Positions 11,729 to 23,147 of a stretch of DNA of 64,000 bases are shown piece after piece. Every line of letters starts with the position of its first letter. Position 1 is the first letter of the stretch. The DNA lies in contig OX328100.1 in the NCBI GenBank assembly GCA_946811185.2, forward strand, positions 18,464,999-18,528,998, given 5' to 3'. The position numbers and the translations under genes were made by a program. The notes under the pieces were generated by a model. It saw only the letters and a program-made list of their open reading frames with translations, had not been told where the DNA came from and ran no database searches. Source of the stretch: Hippopus hippopus (lineage: Eukaryota > Mollusca > Bivalvia > Cardiida > Cardiidae).

Positions 11729-12035
11729 TAAAAAGAGCTTTCATAATTGGAGGAGAGCAGAAACTATGAGGAGAAACAGCGGGTTGGGACCTTCCAACAA
11801 TATTGAAATGAAAGTTGGTCGTGGGTTTCATTCCACGATGCAACTGTTCAACTGAGTTGCTCCATAAAAAGACTAACGCAATCAAAAATATTCCAATTTG
11901 CAAATTTCATGTTGGTCTACCTAATTATGCTGATTGTTTAATTGATTGAACATCTTTGCTCAACTGAAACCACCAGAGTAAAAGAATTGAAATGGTAAGG
12001 TTTTTATTTGTCATCTTCTGAGATACCACTACTCT

Positions 12036-13127
12036 GTAGGGTCAATCTGGGTAAATACGGACGATTTTTACACAGCTCACTTCGTTAGTCAACTACTCTT
12101 CCAAGTTGAAAGCCATGACCCCTAAACCCCATGTGTTAATATTTCACGACTTTCGTCTTTGATATTTTTGCTATACTATATAGTTTACTCTGCATAAGAT
12201 ATTGCGAAAAATACAGTTGAAGTTACTTATTCAAATCTGGGTAAATACGGACATAAGGGGTGAAGTACGGACACAGACTGGAAAATTACGGACACCTTAC
12301 TTTAACTTGGAAAAATACGGAATAGCTCGCTACAATGTTTTCAAAAGAATATTTCTGCCATAACCTAATATAACAATGGATTGGGTGTGACCTAAACGGA
12401 CAATGATAGTAATAGATCTAACACAAACTGCACAATGACATGGTAATACTTACAAAATGCAGTGAACGATGAAAGATTGTTCCTTTAAGCTAAATATCGG
12501 TAGTGCTCTAAAATGTGTTTATTTTCGGAATAGCATCTAATTCTACTTTATTATCCAAGTCACCCAACTCTAGATCATGTCCGATTCAAGCTAACAATAT
12601 GCCCTATAGATATCCTCCTTTTCAAATATCATTTGATAAACATGAATTCTTTAGCACACAAGAAATATTTTTTGTTAGTGTCCGTAATTTTACCATGTGT
12701 TCAAACGACTGGTTTAATACTGACACTTGCAGTTTTCTTCTTTATCTCGGTTAATGTGTATTTTACCACTATTTTGATGATTTATTAACTTTCTTCAATC
12801 ATTTTTCTTAGTTTTTAATATCATTTCGGCTTAGCGTAAAATTTCTGTAATTCGTGAAAGCGTTCAAGTACCTGTCAGAGTTGTAGCACAAATCTTTAAA
12901 GTCAAGCACAGTTGAGAAAGGGCAAATCACATGGCGTTAAATATGCTTGCATCATCACGGAAACTTAATCGTCATCGAAAATAGCACACTGACACAGAAA
13001 TAAGACGGGAGAGCTTAAAATAGATTGTACCAAGGAAATTGAAGTTAAAATACACTCGAGGATTTTCCGAAATGTAGCGCATGTCTGTAATTATACCTCT
13101 GTCCGTAGTTACCCGGATTGACCCTAC
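12036..13127. mobile_element. Nested element with TACGGACA motifs
   Basis: GTAGGGTCAATCTGGGTAAA at the left is inverted at the right (TTACCCGGATTGACCCTAC, 13109-13127). Subterminal motifs AAATACGGACA, AAATTACGGACA and AAGTACGGACA recur at 12053-12320, and inverted copies lie near 12675 and 13100. CTG adjoins both ends. No protein gene is seen. Confidence 0.6.
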
Positions 13128-13284
13128 TGTACAATGACTGAAAAAAAAAAAAAGCATGGATCTGCCACAGTATACCTTGGACCCTCCTGTTATTATGGCC
13201 AAAAGGTCCAGGATCCAGCTGCTATTATCACTATTTTTCAGCCCTGAGGCTGAGTGGCTGTAAAGAACATCACGGTACAACACT

Positions 13285-13390
13285 ATATAATTGCTTTGTT
13301 AGCGAAACATCCAATCGATCTACTCAGTAAGTCTATGTTACTGAATTCGTCTGTTACCGAAACATCTGTCACCCTTCTAGATTTGCCCAC
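13285..13390 (-). repeat. MITE family C, copy 2
   Basis: It is an inverted, diverged copy of 2268-2372 that keeps both GATGTTTC-GTAACA motifs in reverse orientation. Confidence 0.55.
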
Positions 13391-13549
13391 ATTGAAGGAA
13401 TTAGTACACAGTAATTGATAATAAATATCTGTGGTTCAATTAGGTGATGGGCTTTCTCTTTCAAAGGATAGAAAGTGTTACAAAAAATTGACAAAATACT
13501 TGTTACCAACATTTTCCCATTTTTAAACAACATTTTCAAAACTGTTCTT

Positions 13550-15010
13550 AATCGGGTATACTAATTACCGGATTGTAACAAAATGTAGTACCTAAATACC
13601 GTAATGTTACAAAATGTTACGGAATGTAGATGCCTAATTCACGGAATGTGACAAAATATGGACGAGGTAACAACGAAATGTTACGGAATGTAATTCTAAA
13701 AGCCTAAATACCGGAATTTAGCTAACTGAAGGATAAATGCGGATAATATTCACACACATATACACTCATATACGCACGCAAGCATGCTCACAAAACTGAC
13801 CCAAAAAGTAAATTTTCACCAATTCTTTGATTGCATTCGTATATTATGTATAAAATTGATGAGGGTGTTAGAGATTTCATTGCTTTCTAGAGCCTAAACA
13901 CTGATGTTACAATTTCTTGTAAATGTTGACAGCTGCAAAATATTGATCAATCAATTAGTCAATCAATCAATCAATCTGTCAGTCAATCAGTCAGTCAGTC
14001 AGTTGATCAGTCCATCCATCCATCCATCCATCAAACAATTCCAGAGCTTGCCTACCGGAATGTAAGGACAAGATCATCACCGGAATGTAATAAAACGTGA
14101 AGCCTTAGTACTGGAACTTTACAGTGTGAAATGTTACAAAATGTGGAAGTCTAAAGACCTGAATGTTACAAAATGTAGATGCTATAAGGCTGATCTGAGA
14201 CAACACTTTACGCAATTGTCCGACTGTCCCTTTTCGCGAGTTGCAGGTCGTATAGCACTTTAATTTGAAAAGCCTAAATACCGGAATGCAGCTTACAGAA
14301 GAATAAATGTAAATCAAACACGCTCACAAAACTCCCCAACACACCAACAAAACAGGCCTGCAATGTAAATTTTGATAACAAAAATAGAAAAATATACTAA
14401 GAGTTAGGAGGGGGACCATTGTTCATATTATGCTTCTTTGAAACAATTGCAAAGTTGGACATACGAGAGTGCAGGAGTTTTCATAGCCCTTTACAGCCTA
14501 AACGTTGTGATGTAAATAATTTGTTCCAAAGTGTGGAAAATGCATCACCCAAATGTAAGAAAGTGTAATTTCAGAGCCTAAACAACAGAATGTGGCAATA
14601 CACTATTTACGTACTATTAAAGGCACAGTAAAAGCCAAAATAACAAAGTAGGTGTCATAATACACTTAGATTTAAATCATACCATTTAAAAGCATGGAAA
14701 ATATTGTGGAGATGACAGTCTGGTATGTGGTCGTGCCATGTGTTAGTCACCGGCAGACAAAAAAAAGAATTTTAAAATCATTTAAAAAGTAAACAAAAGA
14801 CAAAGCTAACTGACAGGTTTTAACTTAGTTTTGAAATTAATTTCTCTGTCAGCGACTAGGGCTTGGACAGACCGTACAATGATAGATTTTTATCTTCAAA
14901 ATAATTTCTATACTTTTAAATGGTATGATATAAATTCAATTGCATTTAAACAATATAAAATTTTGGCCTTTATTGTTACTTTAACGAGTACTATAGCCTT
15001 ACCGAAATGT
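13550..15010 (+). repeat. CGGAATGT motif array, plus-strand arm
   Basis: Repeats of CCGGAATGTNACAAAATGTA with the linker GCCTAAATA recur irregularly, densest at 13555-13735 and 14040-14180. The same motif in reverse orientation fills 17400-18392 and 21543-22560. The cassette GAATGTTACAAAATGT defines the family. Confidence 0.7.
13925..14035 (+). repeat. SINE 3' end with ATCA/GTCA tail
   Basis: TGTTGACAGCTGCAAAATAT followed by ATCAATCAATC and GTCAGTCAGTC runs matches the 3' end of the SINE at 15175-15440. The head is missing. Confidence 0.5.
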
Positions 15011-15174
15011 AATTCTTAATCCATACATAAGAAAAAAAAATGTTCTTTTTGGAGAGGGGGTGGCCAGAGGATGTTGGAGGACGCATATAGGATCACTCTA
15101 CTGCAAAAGGTGGAACATCTGGTGCTTATGTGTAAACGTATATAGCTTCCTGGAGTTTGCAATAGTCCTTCAAG

Positions 15175-15440
15175 GCTCAGTGGTTAAGTGTAAGACCCGT
15201 AACCTTGAGGCTCTGGGTTTGAGCCTAACTTGAAAGCAACAGAGTTTAGTGGGAATGCCCGTGGGCAAGACACTTCAGTGCCTAAGTCTAGAACTAGTGA
15301 AACACAGGACAAACATGAGTACGCGAGCTGTCGCAGTGAGATAACATAAATATTGTTGAAAGCTGCGCAAATATCAATTAATCAATCAATCGGTCGGTTG
15401 ATCGCTCGCTCGATCAATCAACCAACCAATCAATCAATCA
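15175..15440 (+). repeat. tRNA-derived SINE
   Basis: GGCTCAGTGGTTAAGTGTAA resembles a tRNA A box and GGGTTTGAGCC a B box about 45 bp later. The body runs to AAAGCTGCGCAAATATCAAT and a tail of ATCA repeats. It is a retroposon, not a tRNA gene, because no tRNA fold can be completed after the B box. Confidence 0.7.
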
Positions 15441-15444
15441 GTCC

Positions 15445-15850
15445 TTGAGTTTGCAATGAAATGTAAAGCCTTTAGAAACTGCAGAATCGTATAACCAAAT
15501 GTTCCGAAATTGAGCCGTAGCAGCTGAAAATTTGGTCATAGGACAGCATACCTCGAAGATTTAGGTACTGCTAAAACTTCTTGGCGACTGCACCTGTTTT
15601 TGCAGCCGTGGGTAGAGGGGGTTCGGATGGGAGATTCATTTACAAATGATTAAAGGAAATCAGCCGAGCACCATTCGATCTCTGTCCGGGGCCTGAAATA
15701 CGTCTACTAGGATCGGATTGTGACCGTGTTACAATCCCCTTTTCAAAAGAAACAAAAGGAATATAAAGAAATAATTCTGATCCATGGAACATGTAATGAA
15801 ACACCGATAGTCACTATATATGGAAACAATTCTGACTAGTTTTTTTTGTT
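15445..15850. other. No recognisable feature
   Basis: No supported gene or repeat end. Confidence 0.35.
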
Positions 15851-15855
15851 GGCTA

Positions 15856-17390
15856 GCCCGCATAGCTCAGGTGGTAACACGTAGGACTCGTAACCGTCAA
15901 GTTTGGGTCCGATGAATCACCGAAATACCGAAATATCACCGAAACACCAAAATACCCCTAATTTTTTATTGCTGTGTTCTGATTACTATTGAAGTACAAC
16001 AGATTTGTCTTTTTTTTTGTATTGACCCAAATAACGTTTTTAGAGATGAAGGGCTGTTAGTTTAAATCATAATGACAAAATAACAGCATATCATTGAGGT
16101 CCACCGTAAACAATGTGCATCGGGATAGCCGTATTTATGTCCACCGAAATAGATGCTCGATATTGTAAAAATTTGTTAATTTAGGGATTCTACCTCCACA
16201 AGATTTGTCTCTTTTTCACAGAAAACACGAATAATTAAAGTAATGATCACTACTGAGAAGATTAATGTTGAAGGAAAATGTTGTTAATATACATTGATCA
16301 TTGATTCACGTGGAGAACAATCACCGAAATACTCGCGTGTGTAGTCCTGACACACCGAAATACCTGATCTTTATTACACAAAATAAAGACTTGGGAGTTA
16401 TCAGTATGGTATTGTCACCCATATATTATTTCTTTAAATTATAAACACAAATATACTCCACAGAGAATGCAAGTGCATTCCATTTGCGAACGAAGTACTT
16501 AAATTATGCATTGCGTGATGTATCCATCGTAACGTGCGTGTCGCCTTTGACCAACATTTTCTGCTTTTTCCACTATGTTTACTGACCTATAGAGTGAACT
16601 GCAGTTACATATACATATATTTTATGTAGATCTATATCGATTTTTGATTTATCGTCTGCAGATGTCGAATATAGACAAGTCTACAAATTTAACGCTGGGT
16701 AACATGTTTACCCGATTCAAAATGGCGCCCAGTTTTCTAGATACGTAAACTTTTAATTTCATTATTCAAATATCAAGAAAGAAAAAGATTTTTTCCGAGC
16801 ATGTTTATGGATGTAAATCAGACACATCAACTTTGTAAAACAGCTACTGTAGTAAGAACGTAAAGTCCCTGAATCGACATATTTTACTACGTCGTGCAGG
16901 TATTTCGGTGGACAAATGGTATTTCGGTGAACATTCATTACAGTGGACATCAATGGTATGTTGTTATTTTGTCATTTTTTTTTAAACTAACCACCTTTCA
17001 TCAATATAAACATAAGTTGTGTTAAAAACACAAGAAAGACAAATCTTTCGTACTTATATTAGTAATTTTAACTAATTATAGAAAAAAAAAAGAAAATGGG
17101 GTATTTCGGTGTTTCGGTGGTATTTCGGTGATTCGTCGGACCGTCAAGTTTTGGGTCACTTGAGGGTGTGGGTTCCATTCCCATGGCTGGCCGTCGAAAA
17201 TTACAAATAGTCTTTTGGATGCAACATTAAAGCGAGGTCCCATGTGACGATGCTATACACCGAGCACGTTTAAGGACCAGGCATAACTTAGGATGGGTTT
17301 CGTCCTGTATCTGGCACTATTCTCTGTAACATATCTATTAGCCTTCAGTGGGCATCGCCCATATTGGCAATGATAAACAAACTCAATTCA
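15856..17390 (+). repeat. tRNA-derived SINE split by a foldback element
   Basis: The head GCCCGCATAGCTCAGGTGGT is tRNA-like. After the insertion at 15906-17142 the SINE resumes with TTTTGGGTCACTTGAGGGTG and GGGTTCCATTCCC, and ends near 17390 with ACAAACTCAATTCAATCAAG. Confidence 0.6.
15906..17142. mobile_element. Foldback, Mutator-like element rich in ACCGAAATACC
   Basis: Terminal GGTCCGATGAATCACCGAAA is inverted at the right end (to 17142). The arms stay alignable for about 250 bp: the block around TTAGTTTAAATCATAATGAC in the left arm pairs with its inverse near 16970. The flanks are GTCAAGTTTG and GTCAAGTTTTG, a target duplication of about 10 bp. Long inverted repeats plus a 9-11-bp duplication are typical of Mutator-like elements. 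The motif CACCGAAATAC recurs in both arms. No transposase is present. Confidence 0.6.
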
Positions 17391-17399
17391 ATCAAGCTA

Positions 17400-18392
17400 C
17401 TTTTGTGTTCCAAAAACACCCGTTTTGAACCTGATGTGTGTTATTCCATTGATTTCGTTTCTTCCTTTGTAACATTCCGTTACAACATGTAAGCTTTTGA
17501 AATTAATTTATATTTCTTCGTTGAAGCTTTCACATCTAAGTATCCATTTTATATAAAAACTAAAAATATTGATGGTGATAACTTCATATTTCGTTATATA
17601 GTTCTGTGTTTAAAATCCAGATTTGGGTACATTTTGCTACGTTCCGGTGTTAAGTCACTGCATGCGCATTTAATCCATGTTCTGTGAAAAGGGCGCTTAA
17701 TGCATGTGCGAAAAGTATCGGCCCAGGTAAGCCTGCGCATTCCGCTGGCTGACTTAGGCTGAATCTTTTCCGTAGTGGTCAATTTTCGGTATGACCAAGG
17801 ACTGCTGTACCACACGATTATGTCAGTTGTTGAAAAATGGGGCTAATTTGGATCAATAATTTTGTGATCGCTTGCTTGGTATCATGCATCACGAAGATGC
17901 ATTAAGCCTCTTTTTGCCAAAGCATGGCTCATATATTATAGAACATTTTCTCCCCATTAAAAATGGTATAAGTTCAAATTTAAGAACGAGTTTGTGTCTG
18001 CAGTTACATTTCCTCCCTGAACGCTGACTATTCTCTTGTACATTTATCATAATTGACATTTCGGGCCCTTGATTTTTGTGTTATTTAGTTTACAGTTATA
18101 TTTCATTCAACTACACTCAGGTATTTAGCTTTGAAAAATTACATTCCGTAATATTCCGTTGTTGCCGCTTCCACATTCTGTAACATTCCGTGAAATAGGC
18201 ATCTACCTTTCATAACATTTTGTATCATTTTGTAATATTCCTGTATTTTGGCCCCACATTTTGTTACATTTCCTTTTGGCCTGAATTATTTTGCTGCTTA
18301 AGCTACATTTATAGGTAATTTAAGTTACATCCGGTAACATTTCACTGTAGAAGCATCAACATTTTGTAACATTCCGGTATTTCGGCATCTAC
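17400..18392 (-). repeat. CGGAATGT motif array, minus-strand arm, part 1
   Basis: It is the reverse-orientation array (TAACATTCCGT, ACATTCCGGTATTTAGGC). It is continuous in logic with 21543-22560; the two are separated by the hAT-like insertion at 18393-21542. A family D MITE is embedded. Confidence 0.7.
17664..17935. repeat. MITE family D, copy 2
   Basis: It runs from GCATTTAATCCATGTTCTGT to TTTTGCCAAAGCATGGCTCA, with GGTAAGCCTGCGCATTCCGC inside. The ends are inverted, as at 9346-9606. Confidence 0.6.
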
Positions 18393-21300
18393 CAGGGTTT
18401 TCCCTTAGCAACAAAAGTAGGGGGGTCATTGTGACCCCCTAGTCGAAAATAATGGGGGTCATTTTGGAATTTGTGGGGGTCACAACAAAATGTAATTTTC
18501 TTAGACAAAAGCTACTATTTATGAAACTATGTGTGTTTTTTGTGTTTTCTATTCACTGTAAATCTTTGTTTACCCTATACATGTATATGTATTATTACAT
18601 GGTGATAGACAGTGTTGTCAAAATATGCCGATTGGCGATCGAAATCATCGCTTAAAATCGCGTTTGGATCGGTTAGTTTTGCCGTTGATGCGAGTTTTTT
18701 TTTTTACCGCCTGCCTTGTTTATATTCGTTTAAATTCTGTTAGGATCCTTGAATTTTTAAAACGTTTTATAATAATTGCAAGCTTAACGAGAAACCTTTA
18801 CACGCCGTGTCCTTGAAAAATTTTTGGAAAAACCAGTCTAAAAATAAATGCTGCTTGTATCACAATCGCAACGTCTTGTAACCTACCAAGTCTTTGAGAC
18901 GCTCTTTAAAATCAAATTGCTCTGTCAAGCGTCCAGTTGTTACGGTTTTGGCCGTTAATTGTCTTGAGTTTTCGCGGCGCGGAATTTTTTTTTTATTTCT
19001 AAACAATATCTCAGCCTGCGGAAAAAAGAAAGAATACACCCAAAGCTTATCTAGAAACGCAATGCGTATATGAAACAAAGCGCCAGGGCCCCTATCAGCA
19101 AAATTGGTAGGATGATTTCAAAAGGACGAATTTTGGTATCATCAGGCTTCTTCGTCAATGGATTAATACAGTAACTTAAAACTATGTACATGCTATTAAA
19201 AACATGATATACATGATATACTGTATTTCTACCATTTCTACAGCTGCTCATTTGTAACTTTTGTCATAAATTTTGGCTTATTAGAGGTGGGAGAAATATT
19301 GAGACTTTAGACCCCTGACCATTTAGACCCCATTTTTTTTCCTTATGTAGTGTGACTCTTTGGACACTCAAACCCATATTTCTGTTTTTCAGATCCCTAT
19401 AATATGTCTCTTACATGCTTGGCAGATGTTTTTAGTGCTTTAAAGGAATGTGGCCATTGCTCTATACGGTACTTATACAGTTGTCAATACTGAATTTCTT
19501 GTGACACAGGCCTATATCTATTTTTCTTTTCACATGTATACATTACATACTTTGCTGATAGCCCATCTATATTTGGTCATTTGTGATTATATCACACAAA
19601 AAAGTCCATAATTATCTGGGTCGTATTCTCAGGATTTGCGTGATCTGTATCCAAATTTTTTTATAACTACAATAGATTATTGATGCAGAGGAGCAGGATG
19701 ATGATATGTTGGCTCATGATGTTGCCATTCTACAAAACAAAGCATACAAAATGCTGATGAATCTAATTTAAAAAAAAAAAAAATCCCAGATAATCAGGAG
19801 GCACCCAGATAATAAAGTTAGGGATTCCTGCTGGATCCCAAAGAAAAAAAATTTGTGTCTAACCCTGGAAAGCAGATGAATTTACTGAATTTCGGCTTTA
19901 CAGTGGATTGTTATGACTCAGGTATGTTGTTAGAAATTTTAAGGTTGCTTAATTTTTTCACAAGCAGATGAAAAAAAAAAGGAATAAATTGCACATATAT
20001 ACAACTCCTTTCAAGGCAAATAACAGCACCGATACATTTCTTACCCAGTTAGATCTCTGCGGCAGTAAAGCTTGACCAAGTACGTGTATATTTTATAACC
20101 TCAAGGGTGATTCTGATTTATTCTTTTCTATACATACAATTTAGGCATGAGAATATGCATTTATAACAACAAAGATGAAAGACACTACAAACCAGAAATG
20201 CAAACTAAATGAATGACAAAATTAGAGTCTATAAACAGATAATTTTTAAACAACTCTCAACTATAAAAATTCTTTCACCTGTATTTTATATCTAACGGCA
20301 GTATTTTTCTCTAAAAATCCACTTTTTCCAAGTGTAAAAAGCTTAAGAATATATTACAAACGATCTATTTTGATAAAAAAAGTTTAATATTATTTTCTCC
20401 AAAGAGCAAATGTAATTTATTTTGGCAAAGACTGAGAAAGAAGAATGAAGGGATTTGCATGCAAGGAGATGGCTTCCAAGCTGTTAAGAATTGCTGAAAT
20501 TCAATTTCGGCCGGGGGGCTTTGCCCCCCTGGTCCCCCCTACCAGGGCGTTGCCCTGGACCCACAACGGGGCTTATGCAGCCCCCTTGACCCCAGGCCTG
20601 ATCTGTTAGAATTCAGTTTTGATCTGTTATTTTAAAACATTTTGACAAACCTGGATAGATACATAATAACACCAGAGATTCTCTATATAGAGGGAGCTTA
20701 CAGCTTTGGTGGCACCTTCTTATAAAGAGTATCTGTACTATGCTTTATTTAAGCCTAAGCAAATATGCTGTAGCTGCAGACAAGCTGTCATATTTCTAAG
20801 TAATTTTAATCTTTCAAGGGTATTCTCACGACTGCTAGTGTTTTGACGATCATGCACAAGGATTGAATTTCGAAGTATGTGCCGCCTCACTCTGTGGTAA
20901 AGGGTTATTTTGTTTTGTTTTTATCACAGGAATCGACCGTTGGTGATAATAGCTTGTTGTCGGCCGGATTGGGAAGTCTCCGTTATTTTTCTTGATAGAG
21001 AATATCCATATCGGCCGAAAATAAACTATTTTCACTAATTAAACGGCCGATTCCTGTGTTTCGACACACGGGTCGCATTCATGCCGCTGTTTACAGTGAA
21101 TAACCAAGTGTATCTCTTTAGCTAACTTACAGTAAACCCTCGAGACCTTGAAATGTGTTTCTGGGTGCTCTTACAAGGTAATGTATGGTCTGATCTTTGC
21201 TTAAGGGCTCTTCTTCCTTGCAGACAGCAAGAATGACGTCGATTTTGACAGAGCCATGGATATTGTTTTCATTAGAGATCGACTGGTTTAGTTTACAACC

Positions 21301-21542
21301 ATTTAAAGACCGACGGTATTCTAGTAAAATCGACACACAGTCCAGTTTTTCATCCCATTTTCTCTTCGTACTCCAGATTTTTATTCTACTCGCGATGTAA
21401 CATTTTCGGTAGTATATAAACGATTGTTATTAACTCATATCGTATTAGTGCGTCTACAATGACGCACTGTTGAAAAAACTGCGGGTCATTTTCCATAAAA
21501 ATGCGTCAAAACGCACAAAATCGTGCATCAAGGAAAACCCTG
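18393..21542. mobile_element. hAT-like non-autonomous element, 3.15 kb
   Basis: CAGGGTTTTCC at the left end is inverted as GGAAAACCCTG at the right end. TCTAC flanks both sides (18388-18392 and 21543-21547), and the CGGAATGT array is continuous across the insertion. A GGGGGTCATTGTGACCCCC palindrome lies at 18420-18438. I see no transposase; short frames at 18625-19251 have no family motifs. A GC-rich patch (20507-20600) stands out inside it. Confidence 0.65.
20507..20600. repeat. GC-rich patch with GGGGCTTTGCCCC palindrome
   Basis: GGGGGGCTTTGCCCCCC and CCAGGGCGTTGCCCTGG hairpins lie together in an otherwise AT-rich element. It may be a separate small insertion; no gene is seen. Confidence 0.5.
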
Positions 21543-22560
21543 TCTACAATTTGTTACATCCAGTATGAAGGCTTTTCAAATTAAATTTTGTAAGATTTCA
21601 TTGTTGAAGCTCCAACATCTTTAGAAGCATCTTTTCCACACTACATGTGAATTTCGACAGTGATAACTCGACATTTCAGTCAGTCTTTGCTTAAGCTCCT
21701 GATTTGGTTATATTTCGTGACATTCGGGTGGATTATGTCTCCGCATAAATGATAGTTAAGTGTCTTCTCCTCAATATTCTGACTATATTGTGTTCCCTTG
21801 ATCAAAATTCACATTTTGGGCTGGGTTAATTGTGTTTCTTAATGTATATTTACTCTTCAGTTAGCAATATTCCGGTATTTAGGCAGTTAATATTACATTT
21901 TGTAGCATCATGCTGTTGAAGCTTTCACATCTCAAGCATCTGTTTTACATAAAAAAACTAAAAATGTCGATGGTGATAAATCTACATTCCGTTACAATTT
22001 TGTTATTAATCTCCAAGTCTGGTTACATGCGACATTCCGGCGTTTAAGTCTCTGCACCTACATTTTCCCAAAAAAATCTGACTATTCTCATGTACATTCA
22101 TGAAAATTCAAATTTCGGGCCTAGATTCATTTGTTGTTTAATTTACAATTATACTTCATTTACCCACATTTCACTATTTAGGCTTTTAGAATTACATTCC
22201 GTTACATTCCGTTGTTGCCACTTCTACATTCCGTAACATTCAGTGAATTAGGCATCTAAATTCCGTAACAATTTGTAACATTTTGCTACATTCCGGGGCA
22301 TAATACCGGAAAACGCCCCTCCATTATATCACGAAAACGCATGAAAATCTAAATCGTGTGTTAAAAGAATTTTGATTTCTAATGGATTCATTCTGTATAC
22401 ATCAAATACAATATTGGTCTACGGAATAAAGCACAGAATTTCATTATCTTTTAATTCGGAAAACAATACCACATGTATGCATAGGGCTGTATAGTGGAGG
22501 GGCGTTTGCCGGTATTATGCCCATTCCGGTAATTAGGCATCTAAATTCCATAACATTCCG
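21543..22560 (-). repeat. CGGAATGT motif array, minus-strand arm, part 2
   Basis: It contains many ACATTCCGTTACATTCCGT and CCGGTAATTAGGCATC units. A 225-bp MITE interrupts it (22297-22521). The outer edge (GGTAATTAGGCATC near 22560) mirrors the outer edge at about 13550. Confidence 0.7.
22297..22521. mobile_element. 225-bp MITE with 8-bp target duplication
   Basis: GGCATAATACCGG starts it and CCGGTATTATGCC ends it. CATTCCGG flanks it exactly on both sides (22289-22296 and 22522-22529). An 8-bp duplication fits hAT- or Merlin-type transposition. The GGGGCGTTTGCCGG and CCGGAAAACGCCCC subterminal blocks extend the inverted repeat. Confidence 0.85.
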
Positions 22561-22810
22561 GTAATTAGGCATCCCCTTCTTAATCATTAATCATTAATAA
22601 CGATCGTATATATATACTGTTTTCTCCTTTCTCCGTTCACCTAAGCGGATATAAGCTCACCAAATACACAATTTCGGTCAACGAATCAAAATTTTCATGT
22701 AATGATTAAATATAACATCTGAATTAAACTTTTAACTGACAAAATTCACTACAACTTGCATCGAAAGGTTCGATCCGAGGACGTTTTTAAACCTACCTCG
22801 ACAATCTGGA
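22561..22810. other. No recognisable feature
   Basis: Short spacer before the pogo-like element. No gene is seen. Confidence 0.35.
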
Positions 22811-23147
22811 TAGTATGGCCGCTTTCTCATTTCTCCGTTCATTTGATTGGTTGTTAAGGCCGGTCGCTAGTGACTGATGAATATTCTACACTCCAGTTCA
22901 GACGGACTAACCCATTCATATATGATGTGTATTGAACTGATCGTAAGCCACTAGAGTTGATAACTATTGTTTTTTGTGTAGGAAACGTGAACAAGTGTTA
23001 AAAAAATGTAAAACAATGCACAACAGCAGAAATATATGCATGTAAGAGAAAATTACAAATGGTCACCACCAATAACAACAACTTGTATAAAAATTAAATC
23101 AACAATTGACTTTGAAACTTCATAAAGAGGGAGTTGTGTGATAATGT

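Larger units (their letters stand above)
11135..13246. mobile_element. hAT-like element with CAGGGCTGAAAAATAG ends, non-autonomous
   Basis: CAGGGCTGAAAAATAG at 11135-11150 is perfectly inverted at 13231-13246. CAGGG ends fit hAT, but I do not see a matching 8-bp duplication. It contains a tandem duplication (11427-11728) and another inverted-repeat element (12036-13127). No transposase is detected. Confidence 0.55.

Noticed and set aside
15175..15250. A tRNA gene
   Set aside because: A and B boxes are present but no cloverleaf can be closed; it is the head of a SINE.
20507..20600. Bacterial contamination (GC-rich block with hairpins)
   Set aside because: It is only about 90 bp and sits inside a transposon with normal flanks; a mobile repeat is simpler.
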